Shown one piece after another: positions 24,837 through 32,378 of a DNA stretch of 46,437 nt; position 1 is the first letter of the stretch; each line of letters opens with the position of its first letter. Below the pieces are notes generated by a model, which was not told the origin of the DNA, made no database searches, and saw only the letters and a list, made by a program, of their open reading frames with translations. The stretch spans positions 1 to 46,437 of the forward strand of contig JAFQOX010000119.1 in NCBI GenBank assembly GCA_017412045.1, written 5' to 3'. This stretch comes from Clostridia bacterium. Its GTDB lineage: Bacteria > Bacillota > Clostridia > Oscillospirales > CAG-272. Position numbers and translations under genes: made by a program.

Positions 24837-25094
24837 TCAAATTTCCGAACTTACGAGAAGTTCAAGCGCGCCGATTGCCTCTGCTTCATCGGGGCCGTCC
24901 GCAATCAGGGTAACTGTGGAACCGCCGGCAATCGCCATGGAAAGAACACCGAGAAGACTTTTCGCATTTACACGGCGATCGTCTTTTTCAATCCAAATGG
25001 AACTCTTGTAGGAATTTGCTCTCTGAATGAAAAATGTTGCGGGTCTTGCATAGAGACCAACGCTGTTTTTGATGGTTATATCTCTGGAAATCAT
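24837..25094 (-). CDS. HPr-family protein lacking His15 (Crh-like)
   Basis: An 85 aa HPr-fold protein. The phosphorylation-site loop, normally GLHARPA, reads GLYARPA: residue 15 is Tyr, so it cannot carry the His15 phosphate of the PTS. The HPr-kinase site is kept: Ser46 in NAKSLLGVLSMAI. This matches the logic of Crh in Bacillus, where His15 is replaced by Gln and only Ser46 is used for catabolite control through CcpA. A regulatory role is inferred. It has its own promoter (25162-25190), a GGAG site, and lies 103 bp upstream of uvrC. Confidence 0.9.
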   Translation of the reverse strand: MISRDITIKNSVGLYARPATFFIQRANSYKSSIWIEKDDRRVNAKSLLGVLSMAIAGGSTVTLIADGPDEAEAIGALELLVSSEI

Positions 25095-25161
25095 CTTTTT
25101 GTGCTCCTGTTTTGATTTTTGCTGTTCATGGCGAACAGAATTGAACTATCAATTATTAATT

Positions 25162-25190
25162 ATTATATCAATGATTCGAAATAAAATCAA
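25162..25190 (-). promoter_or_regulatory. SigA-type promoter for HPr-like gene
   Basis: On the minus strand TTGATT (25185-25190) and TATAAT (25162-25167), spacer 17 bp. Confidence 0.7.
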
Positions 25191-25240
25191 TAGTTTTTTT
25201 TAAAAAACATCAAGATAACGAAAATTTTTGCAAAATTTCA

Positions 25241-25729
25241 TCATTTTTCTTGAATTGCGGTCACCGTAATCGTGCAGGAAGCATATCTCGTATAAATATC
25301 CAGGGTCTGACCGACCGACGCGAGATACGTTCCGTCCACCAGAAAGCCGTCCTCTTGCCAAACGCCCTTGATCTGCGCTTTGCCCGTCACGGTTTTTCTG
25401 ACGGGATGCAGCGCTTCCACGAGCGCTCCGCTTTCATTTTCCGTCCGAACCTTCATCGGCTCCGCCTTCGCTATGCTCAAAAGACCGATCCTGACGTCAT
25501 TGCTCTGCAAATAAATGGATTCGTTGGGTATGCAGAACGCATTTGCCGTCACGTCCGAAACGTCCTCGATCTCGAAATACACATCGGCAAATACGATATT
25601 TTCCTTCACGTTATTGATAAAAATGAACCGCGCGATGATTGCGGTAAGGCAAACCGCAATGCCGAGAATAATCAAAAAATCGAATATATTGAATCTCGGT
25701 CCGGAGATTCGCTTTTGCTTCTGATCCAT
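25241..25729 (-). CDS. DUF4330 protein (second of pair)
   Basis: A 162 aa protein: a short basic N-terminus, a membrane segment at about residues 14-36 (NIFDFLIILGIAVCLTAII in part), and a soluble beta-rich domain of ~120 residues. This is the DUF4330 pattern. The start is ATG 25729 with AGGAGG upstream; an in-frame ATG 18 bp earlier has none. It is a diverged paralogue of the next gene, 23 bp away, and both follow an O-antigen ligase, so a part in surface polysaccharide export or anchoring is inferred. Confidence 0.75.
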   Translation of the reverse strand: MDQKQKRISGPRFNIFDFLIILGIAVCLTAIIARFIFINNVKENIVFADVYFEIEDVSDVTANAFCIPNESIYLQSNDVRIGLLSIAKAEPMKVRTENESGALVEALHPVRKTVTGKAQIKGVWQEDGFLVDGTYLASVGQTLDIYTRYASCTITVTAIQEK

Positions 25730-25752
25730 ATTTTTCCTCCTGCACATTCGGT

Positions 25753-26253
25753 TTAACCGTAAAATTCCGTATTGACGATATAAGAAACCGAGGAAAAAGA
25801 TTTCACCTGAAAATATACGGTCTCTCCGATCAGCATACGGATATCGCCCACGCTGAAAATACCGCGGTCATCCGATCGCGCCGTCGCGGAAACCGTAACG
25901 TATACGTCGTATTCATCCGGATATTCCGTGATCCCCAGGGTATACGTACCGTTTTCATCCGCGCGGACGCCGCCGTAATAACAGGATTTTTCCGCTCTGA
26001 CGGAGGAAACCGTTCCGATCTCCTCGCCCGTTACGGAATCCCTGACGCGAAGCCCCTCCGCGATAAAGGGCACCGCCGATTCCTTGACGTTGGATATTTT
26101 CACCTCAAAGGCGACCGCCGTATCGCCCCGCTGCTCATCATGCGGAAATCCGCCGAACAGACCGTAAACCACCGTGATGATCAGCGCTGCGATGAACAGA
26201 ATGAATATCGCGTCAAGAAAAGTGAATTTCGCTTTTTTTTTGTTTTGATTCAT
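25753..26253 (-). CDS. DUF4330 protein (first of pair)
   Basis: A 166 aa protein with a basic cytosolic start (NKKKAKFTFLDAIFIL), a membrane segment at about residues 14-34 and an exposed beta-rich domain; same layout as the adjacent paralogue. The shared N-terminal FxxLDxxFILF/ FNIFDFLIIL pattern and tandem position point to duplication. It starts 32 bp after the end of the dispersed repeat at 26286-26387. Function unknown; genomic context is exopolysaccharide. Confidence 0.75.
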   Translation of the reverse strand: MNQNKKKAKFTFLDAIFILFIAALIITVVYGLFGGFPHDEQRGDTAVAFEVKISNVKESAVPFIAEGLRVRDSVTGEEIGTVSSVRAEKSCYYGGVRADENGTYTLGITEYPDEYDVYVTVSATARSDDRGIFSVGDIRMLIGETVYFQVKSFSSVSYIVNTEFYG

Positions 26254-26285
26254 AATTTTTTCCGTTTCCCGACGGTTTTTTTATT

Positions 26286-26387
26286 CTATGGGAAATTGCG
26301 CAAAATCGACCTCGCCGTTCATATCGTTCGGATAGATCACCGACTGCGATAGGCAAGCAACTTCCTGCGGGCGTTGCCCGCCTATGG
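26286..26387 (-). repeat. ~100 bp dispersed repeat, copy 3
   Basis: On the minus strand it runs from GCGGGCAACGCCCGC (26367-26381) to GCGCAATTTCCCATAG (26286-26301). It is flanked just outside the hairpin by CAATTTTCCATAG, a near copy of its own last 13 bases, as if left by a lost tandem unit. It lies between the O-antigen ligase and DUF4330 genes, in the direction of transcription. Confidence 0.85.
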
Positions 26388-26464
26388 AAAATTGAAAAGA
26401 ATCAATCTCCGCCGATTTTTCACCGTCTCTTATCTCCGCCGCCGATAAAAGACAAAACTGATCT

Positions 26465-28369
26465 TTAACAATATACGTTATCCATTTCTTCCTCTGTGTT
26501 TTTCGCCGCATATACGTGCGCAAAGCCCAGTCCGACAACCATCCAGAACAATAAAAATATACGGTAATTGTACCAGACGTAGTCCGTCATTCCCTGAACC
26601 AGGATCGCAAGAACGCCGCAAAAAATGCCCAGACAAACCGATTTATTGGAACGGCTCATCGCGGATTTACAAAAGCTGAACGAAAATTGCGCGTACAGCA
26701 AAATGAAAGCAACGAATATCGCCAAGGCAAATGCGCCCATTTCCACCGCGATCTGCAAATAGAGATTGTGCGCATGGGGCGCCGCCTCCGTTCCCGCAAG
26801 CGCGTACAGCGGGTAAACCTTCGTAAACGCCTCTTCGCCAATGCCGATTCCGTACAGCCCGAAATCCTGTAGCATACGGGCGACGCCCCTCCAGATCCCC
26901 AATCGGTAGGAGGTGGAGCTGTCACCGAAGCCGGTAAGGCGCGTCAGGATCAAAGAATCCTTTTTCAAAAAGACGAATACGCCGAACCAAGGCAAGGCAA
27001 GCGTGACAAACGTAAGAAAGTCTTTTCTGTACACACAGCCGAAAATCAATACGGCGACGATCAAGCCGATCCACGCGCCGCGTGACCAGGTAAATATCAG
27101 ACACCATATATCCAGCAGGGCAACCACACCAAGAAAAAATCTTTCGTAGGATCGTTTGGCAGTCAGCGCGAGCGCAAGCGTAATGGGAAAAACCAAAATC
27201 AAAAATTCGCCGAGCACGTTTGGGTTTTCAAAAAAAGAAACGACCCTGCCCCTGATCTGAAAAAACATCTCCATATCCTGCCACTTTGTCGACAGAATGC
27301 CAAAATAATTCTGATAAATTCCGTACGCGGCTACGATCGCAGAGGATCCCGCCAACGCATACAGACACCGCTTGACCATCGCGGGCGAGGAAATGATATT
27401 TTTGACCACGAAATACATTCCCATAAAACAAACCATCAGCAGCATCTTCAAAGCGCCGGAGGCGCCTATTCCCACAAGCCCGCTAAACACCAGAAACGAA
27501 AGAAAGCCCAGAATCACGCAGTCAATCATATGCCAGTGAAAGAGCCGTCTGCCGCAGATCAATTTCAGAATATAGGAAAAATAGATCAGTCCGAGGAAAA
27601 GGCAAAGCTGCAAGGTGCTCAAAAATGGCAATGCGAACAGGGCGACGATCACGCCGGATTCGGGAGAGGCTAACAGCGCACAGAGCAATGCAAACAGCAA
27701 CGCCGCGGCAAAAAGCAGAAGAGGATTTACAAAAAAGGACAGCACCGCCGATAAGATCGCCAAAACGATCGGTACGCTGAAGCCTCCCCTCACGTCCTTC
27801 TTCGTGGCTTCCGTAAGGCTGATCGTGGGAAAGCCGAGACAGTCAAATAAAAGCCACCACAGAAAATGGCTCTCGTAAACGGCATTGGCAAGACTTTTTT
27901 GGGACATCAGCATAAAACAACCGACAACGGCGCAAAAGCCGCACAGGACCAGCTCGCCGAAAACCCAGTCCTTTCCGGGAACGGCAAACTTTTTGAAAAG
28001 CTGTACGAAGAAAAGACCGCCTCCGTAACACAAAAAGAAACATCCGAGCATATTGACCCTTGCCGTCAACAGTCTCGTCCACATACCGCGCACCAGACTC
28101 AGAAAGAGGCTGCGCTCGTATACGAAAGCCGCATATCGCTTGAGCTTTCTTACGAAATGAAATATCCTGTAATTGGAAAGATTTTTAATCTTCCGAACGA
28201 ACACGGAGGACGAAAATCCTTCCGATATTGCTTCGTAAGAAGTGAAGAAAAAGCCAAGCCAACCCGCCAGAAATGTCCGATAAAGAAAAGAAAAAAATCT
28301 CGTCAGATAACGAACCAAAACGGAATTCTTGACCATGCCTCCGGATTGATTTTGATTGGGTGCAGACAA
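26465..28369 (-). CDS. O-antigen ligase / polysaccharide polymerase (Wzy_C family)
   Basis: A ~634 aa integral membrane protein with a dozen or more hydrophobic segments. The Wzy_C/WaaL signature is present: WSRGAWIGLIVAVL near the middle and AHNLYLQIAVEMGAFAL towards the C-terminus in a large loop. It likely polymerises or ligates lipid-linked glycans on the outer face. I prefer the TTG start at 28369 because AAGGAGG sits 8 bp upstream; an ATG at 28408 has only a weak site and would overlap murJ by 14 bp. It follows murJ directly, matching a role in moving and using lipid-linked glycans. A dispersed repeat lies downstream. Confidence 0.85.
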   Translation of the reverse strand: MSAPNQNQSGGMVKNSVLVRYLTRFFSFLYRTFLAGWLGFFFTSYEAISEGFSSSVFVRKIKNLSNYRIFHFVRKLKRYAAFVYERSLFLSLVRGMWTRLLTARVNMLGCFFLCYGGGLFFVQLFKKFAVPGKDWVFGELVLCGFCAVVGCFMLMSQKSLANAVYESHFLWWLLFDCLGFPTISLTEATKKDVRGGFSVPIVLAILSAVLSFFVNPLLLFAAALLFALLCALLASPESGVIVALFALPFLSTLQLCLFLGLIYFSYILKLICGRRLFHWHMIDCVILGFLSFLVFSGLVGIGASGALKMLLMVCFMGMYFVVKNIISSPAMVKRCLYALAGSSAIVAAYGIYQNYFGILSTKWQDMEMFFQIRGRVVSFFENPNVLGEFLILVFPITLALALTAKRSYERFFLGVVALLDIWCLIFTWSRGAWIGLIVAVLIFGCVYRKDFLTFVTLALPWFGVFVFLKKDSLILTRLTGFGDSSTSYRLGIWRGVARMLQDFGLYGIGIGEEAFTKVYPLYALAGTEAAPHAHNLYLQIAVEMGAFALAIFVAFILLYAQFSFSFCKSAMSRSNKSVCLGIFCGVLAILVQGMTDYVWYNYRIFLLFWMVVGLGFAHVYAAKNTEEEMDNVYC

Positions 28370-28394
28370 ATCGAAATCCTCCTTCCAAAAAATA

Positions 28395-29996
28395 TTATAT
28401 ATTTTCATCCCCGTTATTTTTCCGAGGATGTGAAATACGGATCGGCTTCATAAGCATCAACCATATTGAATATACCATAAAACCTACCGAAAAGACAATA
28501 GTTATGATCAGAAAATTTTGAAAAGTCCCCGAAAAATGAAAAATTTGCCGTAAAATATCCCGGCAAACCCGCATAACCGCCACGCAAAGCAAGCATCCGA
28601 ACAAAAGCACACCGCACGCTCTCCGTTGACGGTTGCTCTCCGTTTTCAAAAAGGGCATTCCCGAAATCCATAAAACAACGCCTGCCACCGTTTGCCCGAG
28701 CACCGAGGAGACAGCCGCCGCTTCCACGGAAGCGATTCCCGCGCGCAAAAAGAGAAGGGAGGCGATCAAGGAAACCGCGATTCCCGTCAGAGAAGCCCAC
28801 GCAGGATTTTTCACCTTGCCGCAGGCGTAGCATACGCGCGAAAAAAATTCCGACGCGCCATAGAAGGGCATGGCAAGCGTCAGGATTTTCAGAGCGGAGG
28901 CGGTCAGCCCGGCAAGCGCCGCCGTAAAGCTGCCGCGCAGATACAGAAATCCGACGATCTCCTCCGAAAGCAAAAGCATAGCGCCCGCAACGGGGAGGAT
29001 CAGCGCCATCGCCGTGAGAAATCCCCCTCGGATCAAGCGGGAAAATTCCTCTCCCCTGCCCGACGCATATTCTGCGGACAGCTTCGGAAAGAGGTAATTG
29101 CAGATCCCGTAGGTCACGAGCCCCGCAGCAATGGAAAAAACGGAAAATGCGTTTTCATAAACGACGATCGCCGCGCCCGCGGGGATCTCTGCGCCGTCGG
29201 AGCCGATCCTGACGTACGAGGAAAACGACTTGGCAATCAGCGTCGTCATCGGCACCATCCACGAGCCGAACGTCACGGGCAATGCCCTTCGGACTGCCAG
29301 CGCGGTATCAGGCGTTTTCAGCCGCGCCGTCAAGCGCGGAAACGCGCCCGAGTGCCAAAGAGGAACGGCGAGCGTCAGAAACTGCACCAGCCACGACAGC
29401 ACGTACACGAGAGCAAGTCCGATCACAGCCATCCTTCCCACGGTGCCGCGACAGAGCGAAAGATAGGCGATCATCATCAGATTGGAGACCGCGCTGACGC
29501 AAGCGGGAAGCAAAAATTTCTCGCGCGACTGCAAAATACCGATCAGGATATATGCCGCGCCCGCGAAGATCATGGAGGGAAACATCATTCTCAGCAGGAG
29601 CGTCGCAAGAGAAAAGGTCTCCCGATCCAGCTCCGGCGCCGCAAGGCGCAGGATCGGACGCGCCAGCAGGACCCCCAGAAGCGAAGCCGAAGCCGTCAAT
29701 AAAAAAATAAAGGTAAAAAACGAAGAAGAAAACGATCTTGCGCGTTTTCCGTCGGTCTCAAGATGACCCCTGTAGATCGGCAAAAACGACCCCAGTACCG
29801 CCGTGGAAAACAACATATCGAAGATTGCAAGCGGAATACCCGAAGCAGCAGAAAAAGCAATCCCCTCCATACTCGCGGCAAAAATGCCCGCCGTCATCAT
29901 CTGACGGAGCATACCCAACGCCTTGGAAACCGCCGTCGCCCCGATCATGAGCGCAACGGTCGTTTCCGCGCGATGAAAAAGACTTTCTTTTTTCAT
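28395..29996 (-). CDS. murJ: MurJ/MviN-type lipid-linked glycan flippase
   Basis: A 533 aa protein of the MOP flippase superfamily with about 14 membrane segments. The N-terminus has the MurJ pattern (GATAVSKALGMLRQMMTAGIF in part: SKxLGxxR), and RGHLE-type and LIxxLPIF-like motifs recur. MurJ moves lipid II across the membrane. As it sits next to an O-antigen polymerase and two DUF4330 proteins, it could instead flip an exopolysaccharide precursor. It is 33 bp downstream of trmD. Confidence 0.85.
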   Translation of the reverse strand: MKKESLFHRAETTVALMIGATAVSKALGMLRQMMTAGIFAASMEGIAFSAASGIPLAIFDMLFSTAVLGSFLPIYRGHLETDGKRARSFSSSFFTFIFLLTASASLLGVLLARPILRLAAPELDRETFSLATLLLRMMFPSMIFAGAAYILIGILQSREKFLLPACVSAVSNLMMIAYLSLCRGTVGRMAVIGLALVYVLSWLVQFLTLAVPLWHSGAFPRLTARLKTPDTALAVRRALPVTFGSWMVPMTTLIAKSFSSYVRIGSDGAEIPAGAAIVVYENAFSVFSIAAGLVTYGICNYLFPKLSAEYASGRGEEFSRLIRGGFLTAMALILPVAGAMLLLSEEIVGFLYLRGSFTAALAGLTASALKILTLAMPFYGASEFFSRVCYACGKVKNPAWASLTGIAVSLIASLLFLRAGIASVEAAAVSSVLGQTVAGVVLWISGMPFLKTESNRQRRACGVLLFGCLLCVAVMRVCRDILRQIFHFSGTFQNFLIITIVFSVGFMVYSIWLMLMKPIRISHPRKNNGDENI

Positions 29997-30029
29997 GTGT
30001 TCTCTTCTCTTTTCAAGAAAAACTCTTTC

Positions 30030-30761
30030 TTATTTGATTTTACGTTCTGCGCCCGCCCGCGCATTTCTCTTTTCGATCAGCTCGGGGCGAACGGCTTTCG
30101 TTTTTTCCAGCGCCTTCTGCTCGCGCCATTTTTCGATATTGGCGTGATGGCCGCTGAGGAGCACCTCGGGAACGGTTCTTCCGCGAAAATCGTAAGGTCT
30201 GGTATACTGCGGATATTCCAGAAGCGTTTCGTCGGAGAAGCTCTCCTTCTCATAGCACTCCGCGTCGGAAAGCACGCCGGGGAGCAGGCGCGCGATGGCG
30301 TCCACGACGATGCAGGCGGGAATCTCGCCGCCCGTCAGGACGTAGTCGCCGATGGAGATCTCCTCGTCCACGATCTCGTCGATGATACGCTGATCCACGC
30401 CCTCGTAATGACCGCACAGGATCACGATATTATCGTAATTTTCGGAAAATTCCCTTGCCTTCGCCTGCGTCAGAACGCTTCCCTGCGGAGACATATAGAG
30501 GACTCTTCTGCGCGTACAGGGATTTTTCTCGGGATCCACGACGTCCGTATAGCAGTCGTAGATCGGAACGGGGCTCATCAGCATCCCCTTTCCGCCGCCG
30601 TAAGGCGTATCGTCCACGCGTCTGTGCTTATCCTTGGAATAATCGCGGATATTATACGCGCGCACGTCGATGATGCCCGCTTTTCTGGCTCTTCCGATGA
30701 TGCTTTCCGAAAGCACGCCGTCCACCAAAGCGGGAAAAAGCGTCATAATGTCAAATCGCAT
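30030..30761 (-). CDS. trmD: tRNA (guanine37-N1)-methyltransferase TrmD
   Basis: SPOUT-class methyltransferase that makes m1G37 in tRNA and prevents frameshifting. Motifs: start RFDIMTLFPALVDGVL, then DDTPYGGGKGM (about 51-61), LCGHYEGVDQR, and the SAM-knot VLTGGEIPA with LLPGVL after it. At 243 aa it is complete. RBS GGAGGG precedes ATG 30761; rimM is 26 bp upstream. Confidence 0.97.
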   Translation of the reverse strand: MRFDIMTLFPALVDGVLSESIIGRARKAGIIDVRAYNIRDYSKDKHRRVDDTPYGGGKGMLMSPVPIYDCYTDVVDPEKNPCTRRRVLYMSPQGSVLTQAKAREFSENYDNIVILCGHYEGVDQRIIDEIVDEEISIGDYVLTGGEIPACIVVDAIARLLPGVLSDAECYEKESFSDETLLEYPQYTRPYDFRGRTVPEVLLSGHHANIEKWREQKALEKTKAVRPELIEKRNARAGAERKIK

Positions 30762-30787
30762 AAAACACCCTCCCTCTCCGTCTCGCC

Positions 30788-31306
30788 TCAGACCTCGTCA
30801 GCCCCGTCGAAAAATCCCGGGATGGGCGTCACGTAGACGGCATCGTCGGTATCCACGGAGGCGATGAACTGCGGTACGGCAGGCATCAGAACCTTTCTGC
30901 CGTCCGGCATCGTGATCTCGTAAATTTCCTGGAGAGCGGGCTGTGTGACGTCCGTCAGTACGCCGTAGACCGCTCCGCTCGCGGCATCCTTTACGGGAAG
31001 TCCGATCAGGTCGCAGATGAAATGCGAGCCCTTGGGAAGCGGAATATCTTCCCGTTTGGCAAACAGAATTTTATTTTTCAGCTTGATGGCATCCTCCACG
31101 GTTGCGACGCCCGAAAGCGAGCAAACGGCAAACGCGCCGACCGTCTTTACGTCGGAAACCTCGTACTCCGTGCCGTTCTGCAAAAATACACGCTTGATCT
31201 TTTTGAAGGTCTGCGGACCGTCGCACCAGAGATCCAATTTGACCGCGCCGCGGACGCCGTGCGTATTGATGATCTTCGCGACCTCCAGATATGCTTTCTT
31301 TTCCAT
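30788..31306 (-). CDS. rimM: Ribosome maturation factor RimM
   Basis: Assembly factor for the 30S head, binding S19. The N-terminal RimM domain starts YLEVAKIINTHGVRGAVKL; the C-terminal PRC-barrel includes FICDLIGLPVKD and VLMPAVPQFIASVD. Length 172 aa is standard. ATG 31306 is chosen for AAAGGATG upstream; the longer frame starts in leader sequence. It is transcribed with trmD and probably, through the rpsU terminator, partly from the rpsU promoter. Confidence 0.95.
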   Translation of the reverse strand: MEKKAYLEVAKIINTHGVRGAVKLDLWCDGPQTFKKIKRVFLQNGTEYEVSDVKTVGAFAVCSLSGVATVEDAIKLKNKILFAKREDIPLPKGSHFICDLIGLPVKDAASGAVYGVLTDVTQPALQEIYEITMPDGRKVLMPAVPQFIASVDTDDAVYVTPIPGFFDGADEV

Positions 31307-31371
31307 GATTATCATCCTTTGTATGAACTGTCTATAGTATTTCCTTAATTTTCTCAATAAAACGACAGAGA

Positions 31372-31404
31372 AACAAAAACCCCACGAAACGTGTGCTCGT
31401 GGGG
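31372..31404 (-). terminator. rpsU terminator / attenuator
   Basis: CCCCACGA and TCGTGGGG form a stem (31380-31404) followed on the minus strand by TTTTTGTTT. It lies between rpsU and rimM, so it may limit read-through into rimM-trmD. Confidence 0.8.
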
Positions 31405-31422
31405 TAAGTTGTTTTTTGCAAA

Positions 31423-31602
31423 TCAGCTTTTGAATTTGCGCTTTCTTGCTGCTTCAGATTTCTTTTTACGCTTAACGCTCGGTTTTTCGTAGTGCTCTCT
31501 CTTTTTAACCTCAGCGATTACTCCGGAGCGAGCGCACTGTCTCTTAAATCTGCGAAGAGCGCTGTCAAGCGATTCGTTTTCTTTAACTCTAACTTCAGCC
31601 AT
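31423..31602 (-). CDS. rpsU: 30S ribosomal protein S21
   Basis: A 59 aa basic protein beginning [20 protein letters not shown] and ending in a Lys/Arg-rich tail ([16 protein letters not shown]), the S21 signature. It binds the 30S platform near the anti-Shine-Dalgarno. ATG 31602 is preceded by GGAGGGAGGG, and a consensus-like promoter lies at 31664-31693. Its length hides it from size-filtered gene lists. Confidence 0.96.
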   Translation of the reverse strand: MAEVRVKENESLDSALRRFKRQCARSGVIAEVKKREHYEKPSVKRKKKSEAARKRKFKS

Positions 31603-31663
31603 TCATGATCCCTCCCTCCGCATGACAAAAGTGCAAAGAGAATTTAAAAATTTCTCGACGAAT

Positions 31664-31693
31664 ATTATACTACACTTTTGCCGTTTCTGTCAA
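31664..31693 (-). promoter_or_regulatory. Strong SigA promoter for rpsU
   Basis: On the minus strand TTGACA (31688-31693) and TATAAT (31664-31669), both consensus, spacer 18 bp. Confidence 0.85.
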
Positions 31694-31819
31694 GTACATT
31701 TCGGAAATTTATTCGAAAAGAACGGAAATATTTTTAAAATTGCAAGCAATTTCACCTTTTGGCACATACAATACGCAGAGAAGAAGCGTTTTCTCAACGA
31801 TAGCAAGAAAGGATTTTTT

Positions 31820-32239
31820 ATGGATACGTTACAGAACAGTCAAAATTACGGCAAGCTCGTCATCCGCGTTTCCGCCGCCTCCGGCGCGGTCCCCGTTTCG
31901 GGCGCTTCCGTCATCATCCGTTCCCCCGAGGGCGCCGTCCCCGTCACGACGCTCGCCGCCGTCCTGACGGACGAAAGCGGTCTGACGGAGCCGATTCTCA
32001 TTCCGACGCCCCCGCTCTCCGAATCGCTCGCCCCGGGCGGAAATCAGCCCTTCGCGCAGGTATCGACCGAGGTTTCCGCAAGCGGCTATTTCACCTCGTC
32101 CAATCTGAATATCCCGATCTATCCCGGCATTACCTCGATCCAGCCCGTCACGCTCGTCCCACTCCCCGATTCTGCCGCAGGCGTACAGCGCGTCTCGGAT
32201 TTCGTTTTTCACAACGACGCGCAGCAGCCCGATTTATAA
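31820..32239 (+). CDS. Small beta-rich protein linked to wall-binding genes
   Basis: A 139 aa protein with no signal peptide. The N-terminal half (GKLVIRVSAASGAVPVSGASVIIRS in part) looks like a carboxypeptidase-regulatory / surface Ig-like beta fold. The second half has the pattern SGYFTSSNLNIPIYPGITSIQ-PVTLVPLP, which I have seen near clostridial peptidoglycan-binding proteins. ATG 31820 is supported by AGAAAGGA upstream. It is first in a three-gene operon; the dispersed repeat starts at its stop codon. Function unknown. Confidence 0.7.
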   Translation: MDTLQNSQNYGKLVIRVSAASGAVPVSGASVIIRSPEGAVPVTTLAAVLTDESGLTEPILIPTPPLSESLAPGGNQPFAQVSTEVSASGYFTSSNLNIPIYPGITSIQPVTLVPLPDSAAGVQRVSDFVFHNDAQQPDL

Positions 32240-32357
32240 CGGGCAATACCCGCCGGAAGCCAAGCCGCAAAGCATTTCGCTACGCTTGCCTATCCGCGTT
32301 TTGCTTGCGTGACAATCAAACAAAACGGCGAGGTCGAATTTACGCAAATTCCATAGC
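32239..32357 (+). repeat. ~100 bp dispersed repeat, copy 4 (diverged)
   Basis: Hairpin ACGGGCAATACCCG at its start, GCTTGCCTATCC and AACGGCGAGGTCGAATTTACGCAAATTCCATAG at its end (latter about 32325-32357, given here as a composite). It carries ~20 extra bases in the variable middle. It sits within the operon, between the first and second gene, ending 21 bp before ATG 32379 with only a ribosome-binding site between. Confidence 0.8.
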
Positions 32358-32378
32358 ATAAGAAAGGAGCACACTTCC

